A stretch of 64,000 bases of DNA from Bryobacteraceae bacterium (GCA_026002875.1 BPGE01000001.1:2604001-2668000); one strand, 5' to 3'; numbered from the stretch's first letter, positions 1-9,619 are shown. The notes: generated from the letters alone by a model not told the origin. Numbers and translations: made by a program.

Positions 1-326
1 CCGGCTTTTTCGCCGCGCGAGAGAGTGCGGAGTTCGCGCGCGCGCCAGGGCTCGCCCGACATGTCGAGGACGGTGAGCGAGAAGCGGTTGGGGCCGCCGT
101 TGGCCGTCACCGCGAGTTTGCCGTCGGGGCTGACGGCAAGGCCGAAGGCGCCGGGACCGGTGTTGAACTGGCGGCCGAGCGGCGTGACGATGCGGCCGCC
201 GGGGAGGATGGTCTCCGCGCCGGGGCGGCGCGCGGCGTGGCGCGTGCCGGCGGGAGGCCGGAATTCCGCCGCCGGGAGGGCGGCGCAGACGAGGATGGGC
301 CACAGGGCCCGCTGAAACCAGCTCAC
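1..326 (-). CDS. N-terminus of a secreted YVTN-type beta-propeller protein (truncated by window edge)
   Basis: Only about the first 108 codons are present and the gene runs off the left edge. A GTG at 326..324 follows a purine-rich GAAAGAG about 10 nt upstream and opens a signal peptide (hydrophobic WPILVCAALP). After it comes a propeller-like blade with the phrase LAVSPDGKLAVTANGG, followed by LTVLDMSGEPW. This pattern opens the YVTN propeller-phosphoesterase fusions of Acidobacteria; a complete relative lies at 17234-19753. Whether this copy also carries the C-terminal phosphoesterase domain cannot be seen. The N-terminal signal and propeller blade are visible; membership in the fusion family is inferred. 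Confidence 0.55.
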   Translation of the reverse strand, partial: MSWFQRALWPILVCAALPAAEFRPPAGTRHAARRPGAETILPGGRIVTPLGRQFNTGPGAFGLAVSPDGKLAVTANGGPNRFSLTVLDMSGEPWRARELRTLSRGEKA

Positions 327-357
327 TTCTGTTACTCTTTCAAAGCGGATCGGCCCA

Positions 358-1140
358 ATGCAACGCAGGCAATTTCTCGCACTGACAGGAACCACGATGA
401 TGGACGCAATGACGCAGACTCCGGGGGCGCCGCGCCGCGCGCCGCGCTTCTTCGTGCTCGAGCAGTATCTGCTGAAGAACGGCAGCCAGCCGGGACGGAT
501 GCACGCATTTTTCGAGAAAGGCGCGATGCCGGCGCGGAAGCGGCTGGGGCTGCCGGCGCCGGCGGTGGTGATGGAGGCGCTGGTGGCGGCGCATATGCCG
601 CAGGTGGCGTGCGTGACGGCCTACGCGTCGGCGGAGCAGTGGATGGAGGCGCGGGCGAAGCTGCAGTCCGATGAAGGCTACAGCCGGGCGCTGGCGGAGC
701 TGGAGGCGGGCGAGGAGGCGCCGTACGAGCAGTACTCGGAGATCCTGCTCGAGGCGGCGCCATACACGCCGCCGCTGCCGGAGAGCCTGCCGCGGCAGGA
801 GACGCCGCGGGTGTTCGAGCTGCGCCTGTACCATCCGCCGACGGAGCGGCAGCTGAAGGCGCTGCACGAGCGCTTCGCGGGGCCGGAGATTCCGATTTTC
901 CATCGCTGCGGCATTCATCCGCTGCTGTACGGGTCGACGCTGGCGGGACCGCACAAGCCGAATCTGGTGTATCTGACGCCGTTTGATTCGCTGGCGGCGC
1001 GGGAGAAGGCGTGGGCGGCGTTTGGAGCGGATCCGGAATGGGTCAAGGTGCGGGCGGAGTCGATCGCGCGGCACGGACAGATTTCCAGCGTGATTCAGAT
1101 CTCGCTGTACCGGGCTGCAGCGTATTCTCCGCTGAAGTAA
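358..1140 (+). CDS. NIPSNAP family protein, two ferredoxin-like domains, exported
   Basis: 260 aa. The N-terminus has a Tat-like RRQFLALTG motif, so export is likely. Two alpha+beta NIPSNAP-type repeats follow: residues ~30-130 (FFVLEQYLLKNGSQPGRMHAFFEK) and ~150-255 (FELRLYHPPTERQLKALHERF, then the NLVYLTPFDSLAAREKAWAAF strand-helix). NIPSNAP proteins adopt a dimeric alpha/beta-barrel fold and their biochemical role in bacteria is unsettled. A TTACTCT motif about 19 nt before the ATG could be its -10 element. It is divergent from the truncated propeller gene, with about 30 bp between them. Family assignment is firm from the repeated pattern; function is unknown. Confidence 0.75.
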   Translation: MQRRQFLALTGTTMMDAMTQTPGAPRRAPRFFVLEQYLLKNGSQPGRMHAFFEKGAMPARKRLGLPAPAVVMEALVAAHMPQVACVTAYASAEQWMEARAKLQSDEGYSRALAELEAGEEAPYEQYSEILLEAAPYTPPLPESLPRQETPRVFELRLYHPPTERQLKALHERFAGPEIPIFHRCGIHPLLYGSTLAGPHKPNLVYLTPFDSLAAREKAWAAFGADPEWVKVRAESIARHGQISSVIQISLYRAAAYSPLK

Positions 1141-1149
1141 CAGCCGGGC

Positions 1150-2463
1150 TCAGCCGGGCAGGAGCTTGGTGATGTCGTTGTAGAGGACGAAGACGACGAC
1201 CATCATCAGGAAGACGAAGCCGAGCTTGAAGACGGCCTCCTTGAAGCTGAGGCTGAGGTCGCGCCGGATGAGCATTTCGATCAGCAGAAGGAGGATGACG
1301 CCGCCGTCGAGGATGGGGATGGGCAGCAGGTTGAAGATGGCGAGGTTGAGGCTGACGGTGGCCATCAGGTTGATGAAGGCGGCGGCGCCTTCGCGCGCCG
1401 CCTCGCCGGAGAGCTGGGCGATGCGGATGGGGCCTTCGAGAGACTTTGCGGAAGAGCGGCGCTCGAGGATGGACTGAAGGAACTGGTAGATGAGCGTGGC
1501 GCCGCGGGCGTTCTGGCGGAGGGACTCGCGGAAGGCATCGACGGGGCCGAGGCGCGTGAAGGTGACGCGGGGGGAGAGCTCGACGCCGAGCATCCAGCGG
1601 GGAGCGCCGCCGCCCTGTTCCGACATGGTGGGCTGGAGGACGACGGTGTGCTGGCGGCCGTCGCGGATGTAGGTCAGCTCGACGGGCCTGCCCCCGCAGT
1701 TCCGCATGACGTCGTGGATTTTGTAGACCGTGCGGATCGGCTCGCCATTGATGGCTACCAGGAGGTCGCCGCGGCGGAGGCCTTTTCTCTCGGCGTCCAG
1801 ACCGGGGACGAGTCCGCCGACTTCGATCTCGGTCTGTTCGGCCCAACCGACAAGGCCGACGCCGGTGGCGGGGTCGAGCTCGGGCATGACGGCGAGGGAG
1901 ATCTTTTCATCGCCGCGCTGGATGACGAGAGGCAGGGGGCGTCCGGCGCTGACGACCTCGCGCATCAGCACTTCTTCCCAGGTGGGGTTGGTGCGGTTTT
2001 CGAGCTGGATGATGACGTCGCCTTCGCGCAGGCCGGACTTGGCCGCCGGGGTGCCGGGCTTGACGTAGCCGATGACGGCAGGACCGCCGGCGCTGGCGGG
2101 CTTGGGATAGCGCACCATGTAGAGGCCGGTCAGCAGGGCGACGGCGAGAATGATGTTCATGGCCGGACCGGCGAGGACGACGATGAGGCGCTGCCAGCGG
2201 GGCCTGGACGTGAAGCCGTCGGGGTCGGGCTCGTCGTTGGGCTGCTCGCCCGCCATGCGGACGTAGCCTCCGAAGGGGATCCAGGCGATGCGGTATTCGG
2301 TCTCGCCTCTGCGGAAGGAGATGAGTCTGGGGCCGAAGCCAATGCTGAAGGTGGAGACGCGGATGCCAAAGAAGCGCGCCGCCCAGAAGTGGCCGAGCTC
2401 GTGGATGACGATCATCACCCCGATCAGGACCAGGAGCCACCAGATGTTGTGAAGAAGAGCCAT
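1150..2463 (-). CDS. rseP: RIP site-2 metalloprotease RseP
   Basis: 437 aa inner-membrane zinc protease that cleaves transmembrane segments, typically of anti-sigma factors. The first membrane helix carries HELGH at residues 21-25 (two His ligands and the catalytic Glu). The third zinc ligand is the Asp of LDG near residue 386, followed by the last membrane helix. Two PDZ domains are visible at ~120-200 (GTPAAKSGLREGDVI) and ~205-285 (GLRRGDLLVAINGEPI), the usual RseP architecture and length. It is immediately downstream of dxr with a 22-nt gap, the classic dxr-rseP pairing, with an AGGA ribosome site before ATG. No sigma-E/anti-sigma pair is in the window. Confidence 0.95.
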   Translation of the reverse strand: MALLHNIWWLLVLIGVMIVIHELGHFWAARFFGIRVSTFSIGFGPRLISFRRGETEYRIAWIPFGGYVRMAGEQPNDEPDPDGFTSRPRWQRLIVVLAGPAMNIILAVALLTGLYMVRYPKPASAGGPAVIGYVKPGTPAAKSGLREGDVIIQLENRTNPTWEEVLMREVVSAGRPLPLVIQRGDEKISLAVMPELDPATGVGLVGWAEQTEIEVGGLVPGLDAERKGLRRGDLLVAINGEPIRTVYKIHDVMRNCGGRPVELTYIRDGRQHTVVLQPTMSEQGGGAPRWMLGVELSPRVTFTRLGPVDAFRESLRQNARGATLIYQFLQSILERRSSAKSLEGPIRIAQLSGEAAREGAAAFINLMATVSLNLAIFNLLPIPILDGGVILLLLIEMLIRRDLSLSFKEAVFKLGFVFLMMVVVFVLYNDITKLLPG

Positions 2464-2485
2464 GGAGCGATTCCTGTTGCGGGCT

Positions 2486-3670
2486 TCAGACCATCACGCG
2501 GGCGCCCGCCCTCTCCCGAACGATCCTTCCAGCGGTCTCGCGGGACCGCCGGTCGATGTCGAGCAATTGTCCTACGCTTTCCGCCTCGATGCAAGCCACG
2601 CGGGCGAGGGTTTCCTCCACCACTTCAGCGATGGCGGAAAACGGGATTTCGTGACGCAGAAAAGCCTCTACAGCGATCTCATCGGCCGCATTGAGCGTAC
2701 ATCCAGCCGAACCGCCGGTTTTCAGGGCATCATAGGCCATCCGGAGCAGCGGGAAGCGGTCCGTGTCCGGGGGGTGGAAGTCCCAGGTTCGCGCTTCTTT
2801 CCAGTCGAGCCGCGGGACGGGGGCTTCCCAGCGTTCCGGCCAGGTGAGGGCGTACTGGATGGGCATGCGCATGTCGGTGGCGCAGACCTGGGCGATGACG
2901 CTGCCGTCGTTGAATTCGACCATCGCGTGCACGGTCGACTGGGGATGGATGACGACCTCGACCTGTTCCGGGGCCAGCCCGAACAGCCAGCAGGCTTCGA
3001 TGACTTCGAAGCCCTTGTTCATGAGCGTGGCCGAGTCGATGGTGATGCGCGGGCCCATCTTCCAGGTTGGATGATTCAGGGCCTGTTCCGGAGTCACTCG
3101 CGCGAGCGCTTCTTTCGGAGTATTGCGGAAGGGGCCGCCGGAAGCGGTCAGAATCAGCTTGCGGACGTCGCTGCGCTCGCCGGCGCGGAGGCACTGGTGC
3201 GCGCCGTTGTGTTCGCTGTCGATGGGGATCAGCTCCGAGTTGTGGCGGCGGACAGCCTCCATGACGAGCCTGCCGCCGGCGACCAGGGTTTCCTTGTTGG
3301 CCAGACCGACACGCTTGCCGGCGCGGACGGCTTCATAGGTGGCCTCGAGACCCGCGATGCCGACGATGGCCGAGACCACGACATCGGCTTCGGCGGCTGT
3401 CGCCACGCGGACGTAAGCTTCGGGGCCGGCGAGCAGTTCCGTGCGCCGGGCAGCGCGGCCTTCCAGGGCTTTGCGGAGGCGGTCGAGGCCCGCTTCATCG
3501 GCGACGACAGCCACTTCCGGCTCGAACTCGGCGATCTGGGCGGCCAATTCGTCCGTGTTCTGTCCGGCAACGAGGGCAAATACGCGGAAATGTCCGTCAT
3601 TGCGCCGGATGACGTCGAGGGTGCTCCGCCCGATGCTGCCGGTCGAACCAAGGAGAGTCACTCGCTGCAT
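2486..3670 (-). CDS. dxr: 1-deoxy-D-xylulose 5-phosphate reductoisomerase
   Basis: 394 aa, normal family length. It catalyses the NADPH-dependent rearrangement and reduction of DXP to 2-C-methyl-D-erythritol 4-phosphate, the committed step of the MEP isoprenoid pathway. Visible signatures are the N-terminal Rossmann loop GSTGSIG (residues 8-14), the NKETLV motif, the metal-binding PIDSEHNGAHQCL region, and the MNKGFEVIEACWLF catalytic-domain motif. It is first gene of the dxr-rseP pair. A TATGAT hexamer at 3686-3691 (minus strand) ends 15 nt before the ATG and is the best -10 candidate. Upstream lies the 63-bp hairpin array. Confidence 0.96.
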   Translation of the reverse strand: MQRVTLLGSTGSIGRSTLDVIRRNDGHFRVFALVAGQNTDELAAQIAEFEPEVAVVADEAGLDRLRKALEGRAARRTELLAGPEAYVRVATAAEADVVVSAIVGIAGLEATYEAVRAGKRVGLANKETLVAGGRLVMEAVRRHNSELIPIDSEHNGAHQCLRAGERSDVRKLILTASGGPFRNTPKEALARVTPEQALNHPTWKMGPRITIDSATLMNKGFEVIEACWLFGLAPEQVEVVIHPQSTVHAMVEFNDGSVIAQVCATDMRMPIQYALTWPERWEAPVPRLDWKEARTWDFHPPDTDRFPLLRMAYDALKTGGSAGCTLNAADEIAVEAFLRHEIPFSAIAEVVEETLARVACIEAESVGQLLDIDRRSRETAGRIVRERAGARVMV

Positions 3671-3685
3671 ATCCGCGCGTCCGTC

Positions 3686-3691
3686 ATCATA
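3686..3691 (-). promoter_or_regulatory. -10-like element of dxr-rseP
   Basis: TATGAT on the minus strand, 15 nt upstream of the dxr ATG. No good -35 hexamer at standard spacing. Predicted leader only about 8 nt. Confidence 0.4.
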
Positions 3692-3791
3692 ACATCCGGG
3701 GTTCCTTCTGTTGGATGATGGCGCAATGGCGGGCGACAGTGAAAACGCACGGCGGAGGGACGGGGAGAGCCTGCTTTCGAGGTCCGGGCAA

Positions 3792-4563
3792 CACGGTTGG
3801 GATGCAGCCCTCGCGCGAGCGCGAGGGGAAACCCGTTGGGGAGGGCGCGAGGAGGACGGTTGGGATGCAGCCCTCGCGCAAGCGCGAGGGGAAGCCCGTT
3901 GGGGAGGGTGCGGGCGGCACGGTTGGGATGCAGCCCTCGCGCAAGCGCGAGGGGAAACCTGCAGGAGAGGGGGCAGGTATCACGGTTGGGATGCAGCCCT
4001 CGGCCAAGGCCGAGGGGAAACCCGTTGGGGAGGGCGCGAGGGGGGACGGTGGGGATGCAGCCCTCGCGCAAGCGCGAGGGGAAACCCGCAGGAGAGGGGG
4101 CAGGTATCACGGTTGGGATGCAGCCCTCGGCCAAGGCCGAGGGGAAACCCGTTGGAGAGGGTGCGGGCGGCACGGTTGGGATGCAGCCCTCGGCCAAGGC
4201 CGAGGGGAAACCCGTTGGGGAGGGCGCGAGGGGGACGGTGGGGATGCAGCCCTCGGCCAAGGCCGAGGGGAAACCCGTTGGGGAGGGCGCGAGGGGGACG
4301 GTGGGGATGCAGCCCTCGCGCAAGCGCGAGGGGAAACCCGTTGGGGAGGGCGCGAGGGGGACGGTGGGGATGCAGCCCTCGCGCAAGCGCGAGGGGAAAC
4401 CCGCAGGAGAGGGGACAGGTATCACGGTTGGGATGCAGCCCTCGGCCAAGGCCGAGGGGAACCCCGTTGGGGAGGGCGCGAGGGGGACGGTTGGGATGCA
4501 GCCCTTGCGCAAGCGCGAGGGGAAGCCCGGGGAAGAGGGCAAGGCGGCACGCTCGGAATGCAG
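3792..4563. repeat. Tandem array of 12 hairpin units, 63-bp period
   Basis: The array fills the divergent gap between dxr (minus) and the S9 peptidase (plus). Hairpin stems begin at 3808, 3871, 3934, 3997, 4061, 4124, 4187, 4250, 4313, 4376, 4439 and 4502; only the fourth unit is 64 bp because of one extra G. Each unit is GGGATGCAG, an 8-bp stem with a CAAG loop, GAAACC, then a ~28-bp G-rich linker. Two stem versions occur: CCCTCGCG/CGCGAGGG and CCCTCGGC/GCCGAGGG. Three linker versions occur: GGCGCGAGGGGGACGG, GGTGCGGGCGGCACGG, and GGGGCAGGTATCACGG. They combine in no fixed order. Unit 1 has a CGAG loop. Unit 12 is degenerate but keeps its stem through a G-T wobble. No family name is recognised. 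Because 63 is a multiple of 3, long spurious reading frames run through it on both strands. Confidence 0.9.
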
Positions 4564-4654
4564 CAGAGCCGGCCCCGATCAGGGAACATTTTTTTGTCCG
4601 CTTCGTATGCCAGCATGGTAGCCGAACTCTTCGTGGAAGGAGCCCCTGCCCGCC

Positions 4655-7315
4655 ATGCGACATCTGCCCGCATTTCTGCTGCTTCTGGCGCTGCCTGCCG
4701 CACCCGTGTCCGCGCAACTGCCTCCGCTGATCGACCGCGATCTGTTTTTCGGCGAAGTGGAAATCGCCGGTGCGCAGATTTCGCCGGACGGCCGCTATAT
4801 TTCGTTTCTGAAGCCCTATCAGGGGGCGCGAAACATCTGGGTGAAGAAGGCCGAAGAGCCGTTCTCTGCGGCGCGTCCGGTGACGGCGGAGACGAAGCGC
4901 CCCGTGCCGCTGTATTTCTGGTCCCGCGACTCGAAGTTCATCCTCTACGTGAAGGACCAGGACGGCGACGAGAACTTCAACGTGTACGCCGTCAATCCTG
5001 CCGAGGCGGCCGCTGCCGGCGCCGCGGTTCCGCCCTCGCGCAACCTTTCCAACGCCAAAGGTGCGCGCACGATCATTTACGAGGTTCCCAAGGCGGACCC
5101 GGCCCACATTTACATTGGCCTGAACGACCGCGACGCCGCCTGGCACGACCTGTACAAGCTGAACCTTGCGACGGGCGAGAAGACCCTGCTGCGGCGCAAC
5201 ACGGACCGCATCACCGGCTGGGTGTTCGACCACAAGGCGCAGCTGCGGCTGGCGACGCGTTCGGCCGACAACGGCGACACGGAGTTTCTGCGGGTGGACG
5301 AAAAGGGGTTCACGAAGATCTATTCCTGCCCGGTGCTGGAAACCTGCCAGCCGGTGCGGTTCGACGAGACCAATTCGAAGTTCTACTTCATCACCGACGC
5401 CGGTGATCTCGATCTTTCGCAGCTGATGCTGATGGACCCCGCCACGGGACGGGCGACGCTGGTGGAAAAAGACCCGCTGAACAGGGTGGATTTTTCCGGG
5501 GCCATTTTCTCCGAAGTCACCAACCGGCTCGCCGCCACGATTTACGAAGACGAGCGGGAGAGGATCTACTGGAAGGACAAGGCGTTCGAAGCGGACTATC
5601 AGTGGCTGCAGAAACAGCTGCCGGGCTACCGGATCACGTTCGCCTCGCGCACGGCTGACGAATCCCGCTTCATCATCAGCGCCAGCCGCGACACCGATCC
5701 CGGCCAGGCTTTTCTCTTCGACCGCAAGACGAAGCGGCTGGCGCTGCAGTACAGACTGCGCGAAAAACTGCCCCGGGAAGCGCTGGCCGAGATGAAGCCG
5801 ATCCGGTACAAGTCCTCCGACGGTCTGGAAATCCCGGCTTACCTCACGCTGCCGAAGGGCGTGCCGGCGAAGGGGCTGCCGCTGATCGCCGTTCCGCATG
5901 GCGGACCGTGGGCGCGGGACAGCTGGGGCTACAACACGCTGCACCAGTTTCTGGCCAACCGCGGCTATGCCGTTCTGTCGATGAATTTCCGCGGCTCCAC
6001 CGGCTACGGCAAGAGATTTCTGAACGCCGGCAACCGGCAGTGGGGCGAGAAAATGCAGGACGACATCACCTGGGGCGTCAAACACCTCGTGGAAACGGGC
6101 GTCGCCGATCCGAGGAGGGTGGGCATTCTGGGCGCCAGCTATGGCGGCTACGCCACGCTGGCGGGCGTCGCCTTCACGCCGGATCTGTACGCCGCCGGGG
6201 TGGCCATCGTTGCGCCGTCCAATCTGATCACGCTGCTCGATTCGATCCCGCCTTACTGGGAGCCCATCCGGAAGATGTTTTACGAGCGCATGGGCGACCC
6301 CACGAAGCCGGAGGGCAAGGCGCAGCTGGAACGGCAGTCGCCGCTGTTTTCGGCGCAGAAGATCAAGACTCCGCTGATGGTCGTGCAGGGGGCCAATGAT
6401 CCGCGGGTGAAGAAGCGCGAATCCGATCAGATCGTCATTGCGCTGCGCGACCGGAAATTCCCGGTTGAATATCTCGTCGCCGAGGACGAAGGCCACGGCT
6501 TCGCGCGTCCGGTGAACAATCTCGCGATGTTCGCCGCAGTGGAGAAGTTCCTGGCCAGGCATCTGGGCGGCCGGTATCAGGAGTCGATGACGCCGGAGGC
6601 CGAGAAGAGGCTGAAGGAGATCACGGTCGATCCGGCCACGGTGACGCTGCCCTCGATGCCCGCGCCTTCGGCCTCCGTGCCTTCCCTGGCGGTTCCGCCG
6701 TCGAAGCTGCCTCATTCCTTCAGGGCGAAAATCGAGGCCGGCCCGCAGGCGGTGGCGCTCGAGCTGAAATCGGTCATTGAAGAAACGCCTGAAGGCTGGC
6801 GCGCCACGGACACGATGCAGACGCCGATGGGCGAAGTCTCCGATGTCACGCTGCTGGACAGCAGGACGTTCACGGTCCTGCGGCGCAGCATCAAACAGGG
6901 ACCGGTTCAGATCGAGGTGCAGGTCCGGGATGGCAAGGCCACCGGAACGATGCAGATGGGCGCCCAGAGCCGCCCGATCGACGTGACGCTGGACGGTCCG
7001 CTGTTCGCCGACGGCGCCGGATCGGGTCAGGTGCTGGCCGGGCTGCCTCTGGCCGAAGGCTACACGGCTGCGTACCGCACGCTCGATCTGCAGACGCAGA
7101 AGACGGCGCTGTCTGCGCTGAAGGTGACAGGCTCGGAAACCGTCACCGTGCCCGCCGGCACGTTCGAGTGCTGGCGCGTGGAGATCAGTCCCGCCGACGG
7201 TTCGGCAGGCAGACAGACCCTGTTCATTGCGAAAAAGGAGCGGCGCCCGGTCAGGATCGAGGCAGTCCTGCCGCAGATGGGCGGGGCGAAGCTGACGGCA
7301 GAGCTCGAGCCCTGA
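4655..7315 (+). CDS. Secreted S9 family prolyl oligopeptidase-like peptidase with extra C-terminal domain
   Basis: 886 aa with signal peptide ([18 protein letters not shown]). Residues ~40-360 form the beta-propeller seen in S9 enzymes. Residues ~370-640 are the alpha/beta-hydrolase domain with the catalytic triad Ser495 (GASYGGY), Asp582 (GANDPRV) and His614 (EDEGHGF). Beyond residue ~670 there is a ~210-residue extension rich in beta strands, with [14 protein letters not shown] and [10 protein letters not shown] phrases resembling DUF3108-like domains; the usual S9 dipeptidyl/acylaminoacyl peptidase lacks it. The start is supported by GGAAGGAG 13 nt upstream. Predicted role is periplasmic or extracellular peptide degradation. 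The gene sits immediately downstream of the hairpin array. Confidence 0.9.
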   Translation: MRHLPAFLLLLALPAAPVSAQLPPLIDRDLFFGEVEIAGAQISPDGRYISFLKPYQGARNIWVKKAEEPFSAARPVTAETKRPVPLYFWSRDSKFILYVKDQDGDENFNVYAVNPAEAAAAGAAVPPSRNLSNAKGARTIIYEVPKADPAHIYIGLNDRDAAWHDLYKLNLATGEKTLLRRNTDRITGWVFDHKAQLRLATRSADNGDTEFLRVDEKGFTKIYSCPVLETCQPVRFDETNSKFYFITDAGDLDLSQLMLMDPATGRATLVEKDPLNRVDFSGAIFSEVTNRLAATIYEDERERIYWKDKAFEADYQWLQKQLPGYRITFASRTADESRFIISASRDTDPGQAFLFDRKTKRLALQYRLREKLPREALAEMKPIRYKSSDGLEIPAYLTLPKGVPAKGLPLIAVPHGGPWARDSWGYNTLHQFLANRGYAVLSMNFRGSTGYGKRFLNAGNRQWGEKMQDDITWGVKHLVETGVADPRRVGILGASYGGYATLAGVAFTPDLYAAGVAIVAPSNLITLLDSIPPYWEPIRKMFYERMGDPTKPEGKAQLERQSPLFSAQKIKTPLMVVQGANDPRVKKRESDQIVIALRDRKFPVEYLVAEDEGHGFARPVNNLAMFAAVEKFLARHLGGRYQESMTPEAEKRLKEITVDPATVTLPSMPAPSASVPSLAVPPSKLPHSFRAKIEAGPQAVALELKSVIEETPEGWRATDTMQTPMGEVSDVTLLDSRTFTVLRRSIKQGPVQIEVQVRDGKATGTMQMGAQSRPIDVTLDGPLFADGAGSGQVLAGLPLAEGYTAAYRTLDLQTQKTALSALKVTGSETVTVPAGTFECWRVEISPADGSAGRQTLFIAKKERRPVRIEAVLPQMGGAKLTAELEP

Positions 7316-7325
7316 GAGGCAGCCT

Positions 7326-7438
7326 GGCGGAACGACTCCGCCGCGCGCCCGAGGCCTGCGCGGTCCGGGCTGCAGAGGGATCGCGGCGGGAACGGAGCTC
7401 CGCCGGGAAACCATCGCCGCCGATGGAGCGGAGCTCCG
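7326..7438. repeat. Cluster of inverted repeats between convergent genes (possible bidirectional terminator)
   Basis: The gap between the S9 peptidase and clpP holds a GGCGGA-N5-TCCGCC hairpin at 7326-7342. Further on, two copies of the 10-bp palindrome CGGAGCTCCG (7393-7402 and 7429-7438) flank a CCATCG-N4-CGATGG hairpin (7411-7426). No T-tract follows on either strand, so a canonical Rho-independent terminator is not proven. Confidence 0.4.
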
Positions 7439-7496
7439 TCCGCGCGGACAGACTGAGGCCGGAGGAAACGCTCCGGTCCGGATCAGGATCCGGGAA

Positions 7497-8123
<627 letters not shown>

Positions 8124-8179
8124 TCCGCCTCCTTTGATTCAGAAGCCGCCCCGCCGGGCGGCAAATGCCCCCGCCGGGC

Positions 8180-8656
8180 TCAGGCTTTCTCGCTCTTCGC
8201 GGAGCGCCTTCCGGCCTTCTTCTGCATCCGCTCCAGGTTCTTCCGCTTCTGTTCGAACCCCTTGGCCAGATCCAGAATCGTCGTGCGCTCCAGATACTCC
8301 ATGATACGATTCCGCAGGGCCTTCCAGTTGTCGTGCATGCCGCAGGGGGCGTCGTCGTTGCAGACGGCCATGCCGGCCGGGCAGCGCTCGAAATCAGCCA
8401 GCCCGTCGACGGCGTCGACGATGGCGAGCAGATTCAGCTCGCCGGGGGGAATGCGGAGGCTGAAGCCGCCGGTGGGACCCTTGCTGGAACGGAGGAATCC
8501 CTTGCGCGCCAGCTGCTGGAGGATCTTGGCGAGGAAGTGCGCCGGGATGTCCGCCTGCTCGGCGATCTGTTTCACCATGGCGTATTTGCCCTCGGGCACG
8601 GTGGCGAGCTGGACGAACGCCCGGATTGCGTATTCGGCCGAACGTGAGTAGATCAT
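8180..8656 (-). CDS. Rrf2 family transcriptional regulator with Fe-S cluster ligands
   Basis: 158 aa. The N-terminal winged helix-turn-helix (MIYSRSAEYAIRAFVQLA, then the SSKGPTGGFSL wing) is typical of IscR/NsrR/CymR. Three cysteines at 92, 99 and 105 plus His108 (CPAGMAVC...CGMH) match the cluster-binding loop of IscR/NsrR/RsrR, so it probably senses iron-sulfur status, nitric oxide or redox. The C-terminus is Lys/Arg-rich. The ATG at 8656 is preferred because AGAGG precedes it by 6 nt and it opens the conserved MIYSRSAEYA; longer readings run into the IMPase gene. The cognate ligand cannot be told from sequence. Confidence 0.88.
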   Translation of the reverse strand: MIYSRSAEYAIRAFVQLATVPEGKYAMVKQIAEQADIPAHFLAKILQQLARKGFLRSSKGPTGGFSLRIPPGELNLLAIVDAVDGLADFERCPAGMAVCNDDAPCGMHDNWKALRNRIMEYLERTTILDLAKGFEQKRKNLERMQKKAGRRSAKSEKA

Positions 8657-8702
8657 GGAAACCTCTAGAGCGCTGGGTGTTAATACACGTTTGTCCTTAA
8701 AT

Positions 8703-8730
8703 ACTATATACGAAGATGCAAGATTCGCAA
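8703..8730 (-). promoter_or_regulatory. Predicted sigma-70 promoter of the Rrf2 gene in an AT-rich island
   Basis: Minus strand: -35 TTGCGA (8730..8725), 16-bp spacer, -10 TATAGT (8708..8703). The surrounding 8675-8750 is strikingly AT-rich for this window, with TATTTAAGGAC and GTATTAACAC segments downstream of the -10 where an autoregulatory Rrf2 operator would be expected. Predicted leader about 40 nt. Confidence 0.55.
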
Positions 8731-8750
8731 CAGAAGATTCAGACTTTGTT

Positions 8751-9530
8751 TCAGGCGCCGAGGCCCAGAAACGCCCGCACTGCGGGCTCGAGGCCGGGCG
8801 CATAGAGGGCGAGGCTGCCGCCGTAGATGGTTCTGCGGCCCTCGAAATCGTGCCACAGACAACCGGCCTCTTCGCCGATGACGGCCAGGGCGGCCACGTC
8901 CCAGGGCTTGAGGCCGGGCTCCATGTAGACCTCGGCCCTGCCGGAAGCGACGAGCATGGCATCGGTGGCGCCGCCGAGGGAGCGGACGGCCCAGAAGGGC
9001 TCGAGGAAGGCGAGAAGGCGCTCTCCCCAGGGGGCGCGGCGCGCCTCGTTCAGCTGGCCGAAGCAGAGCACGGCGCGGCGGGGCTCGCGGATTTCCGAAC
9101 AACGCAGCTGCGTCTCGGTGCGGCCCTCCACGCACCAGGATCCCTGGCCCTTCGCTGCGTAGTAGATGCGCCCCTGCACGGGAAATGCGGCCACGCCGAG
9201 CACGACCTCTCCTTCCGTTTCGAGCGCAAGCAGGTGGCACCAGAGGAAGCTGCCGCGGACGAAGTCGCGCGTGCCATCGATGGGATCGATGATCCAGCGG
9301 CGGCCGCTCGAGCCGGCGCGGTTGGCGCCCTCCTCGCCGAAGACGCCGTCGGCGGGGAACGCCTCGGCCAGCCGCGCGGCGATCAGGCGCTCGCATTCGC
9401 GGTCGGCGGCCGTGACTGGGGAATCGTCGGCTTTCGCCTCGGCCTGGACACAGCCGAAATGCGACAGCGCCACGGAAGAGGCGGCTTTGGCCAGCTCCAG
9501 TGCAGTTTCCAGTTCGCGTTCCCAGGCCAT
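8751..9530 (-). CDS. Inositol monophosphatase family phosphatase (possible histidinol-phosphatase)
   Basis: 259 aa Mg-dependent phosphatase. The metal-binding motifs are visible: GEEG near residue 70, the DPIDGTRDFVRG signature near 80-91, and GLKPWDVAALAVIGEEAG near 205-222, which positions the third Asp. The family includes inositol-1-phosphatase, CysQ (PAP phosphatase) and the HisN-type histidinol-phosphatase. The TRDFVRG variant rather than TxNF is common in HisN-like members, but substrate cannot be fixed here. A TAAGAT hexamer ends 6 nt before the ATG, predicting a leaderless mRNA. Confidence 0.87.
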   Translation of the reverse strand: MAWERELETALELAKAASSVALSHFGCVQAEAKADDSPVTAADRECERLIAARLAEAFPADGVFGEEGANRAGSSGRRWIIDPIDGTRDFVRGSFLWCHLLALETEGEVVLGVAAFPVQGRIYYAAKGQGSWCVEGRTETQLRCSEIREPRRAVLCFGQLNEARRAPWGERLLAFLEPFWAVRSLGGATDAMLVASGRAEVYMEPGLKPWDVAALAVIGEEAGCLWHDFEGRRTIYGGSLALYAPGLEPAVRAFLGLGA

Positions 9531-9536
9531 CCCATC

Positions 9537-9542
9537 ATCTTA
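9537..9542 (-). promoter_or_regulatory. -10-like TAAGAT, leaderless start of the IMPase gene
   Basis: TAAGAT on the minus strand ends 6 nt before the ATG at 9530, putting the expected transcription start on or next to the start codon. Confidence 0.5.
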
Positions 9543-9619
9543 CTGCTGCGCGATCCATTACCCTGAAAGGAGCCGCGCTCTCCGGCGCGCCGATCCCAAC
9601 GAACGAGGAAAAGATCCGC

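Noticed and set aside
3792-4563. CRISPR array (regularly spaced palindromic repeats ending in GAAAC)
   Set aside because: The between-hairpin linkers are not unique: only three versions recur, and no cas genes lie nearby.
3658-4621. Long 21-residue-repeat proteins on both strands of the array
   Set aside because: The 63-bp period is a multiple of three, so all frames stay open; unit 4 carries a 1-bp insertion, and the conserved feature is stem pairing, not one peptide.
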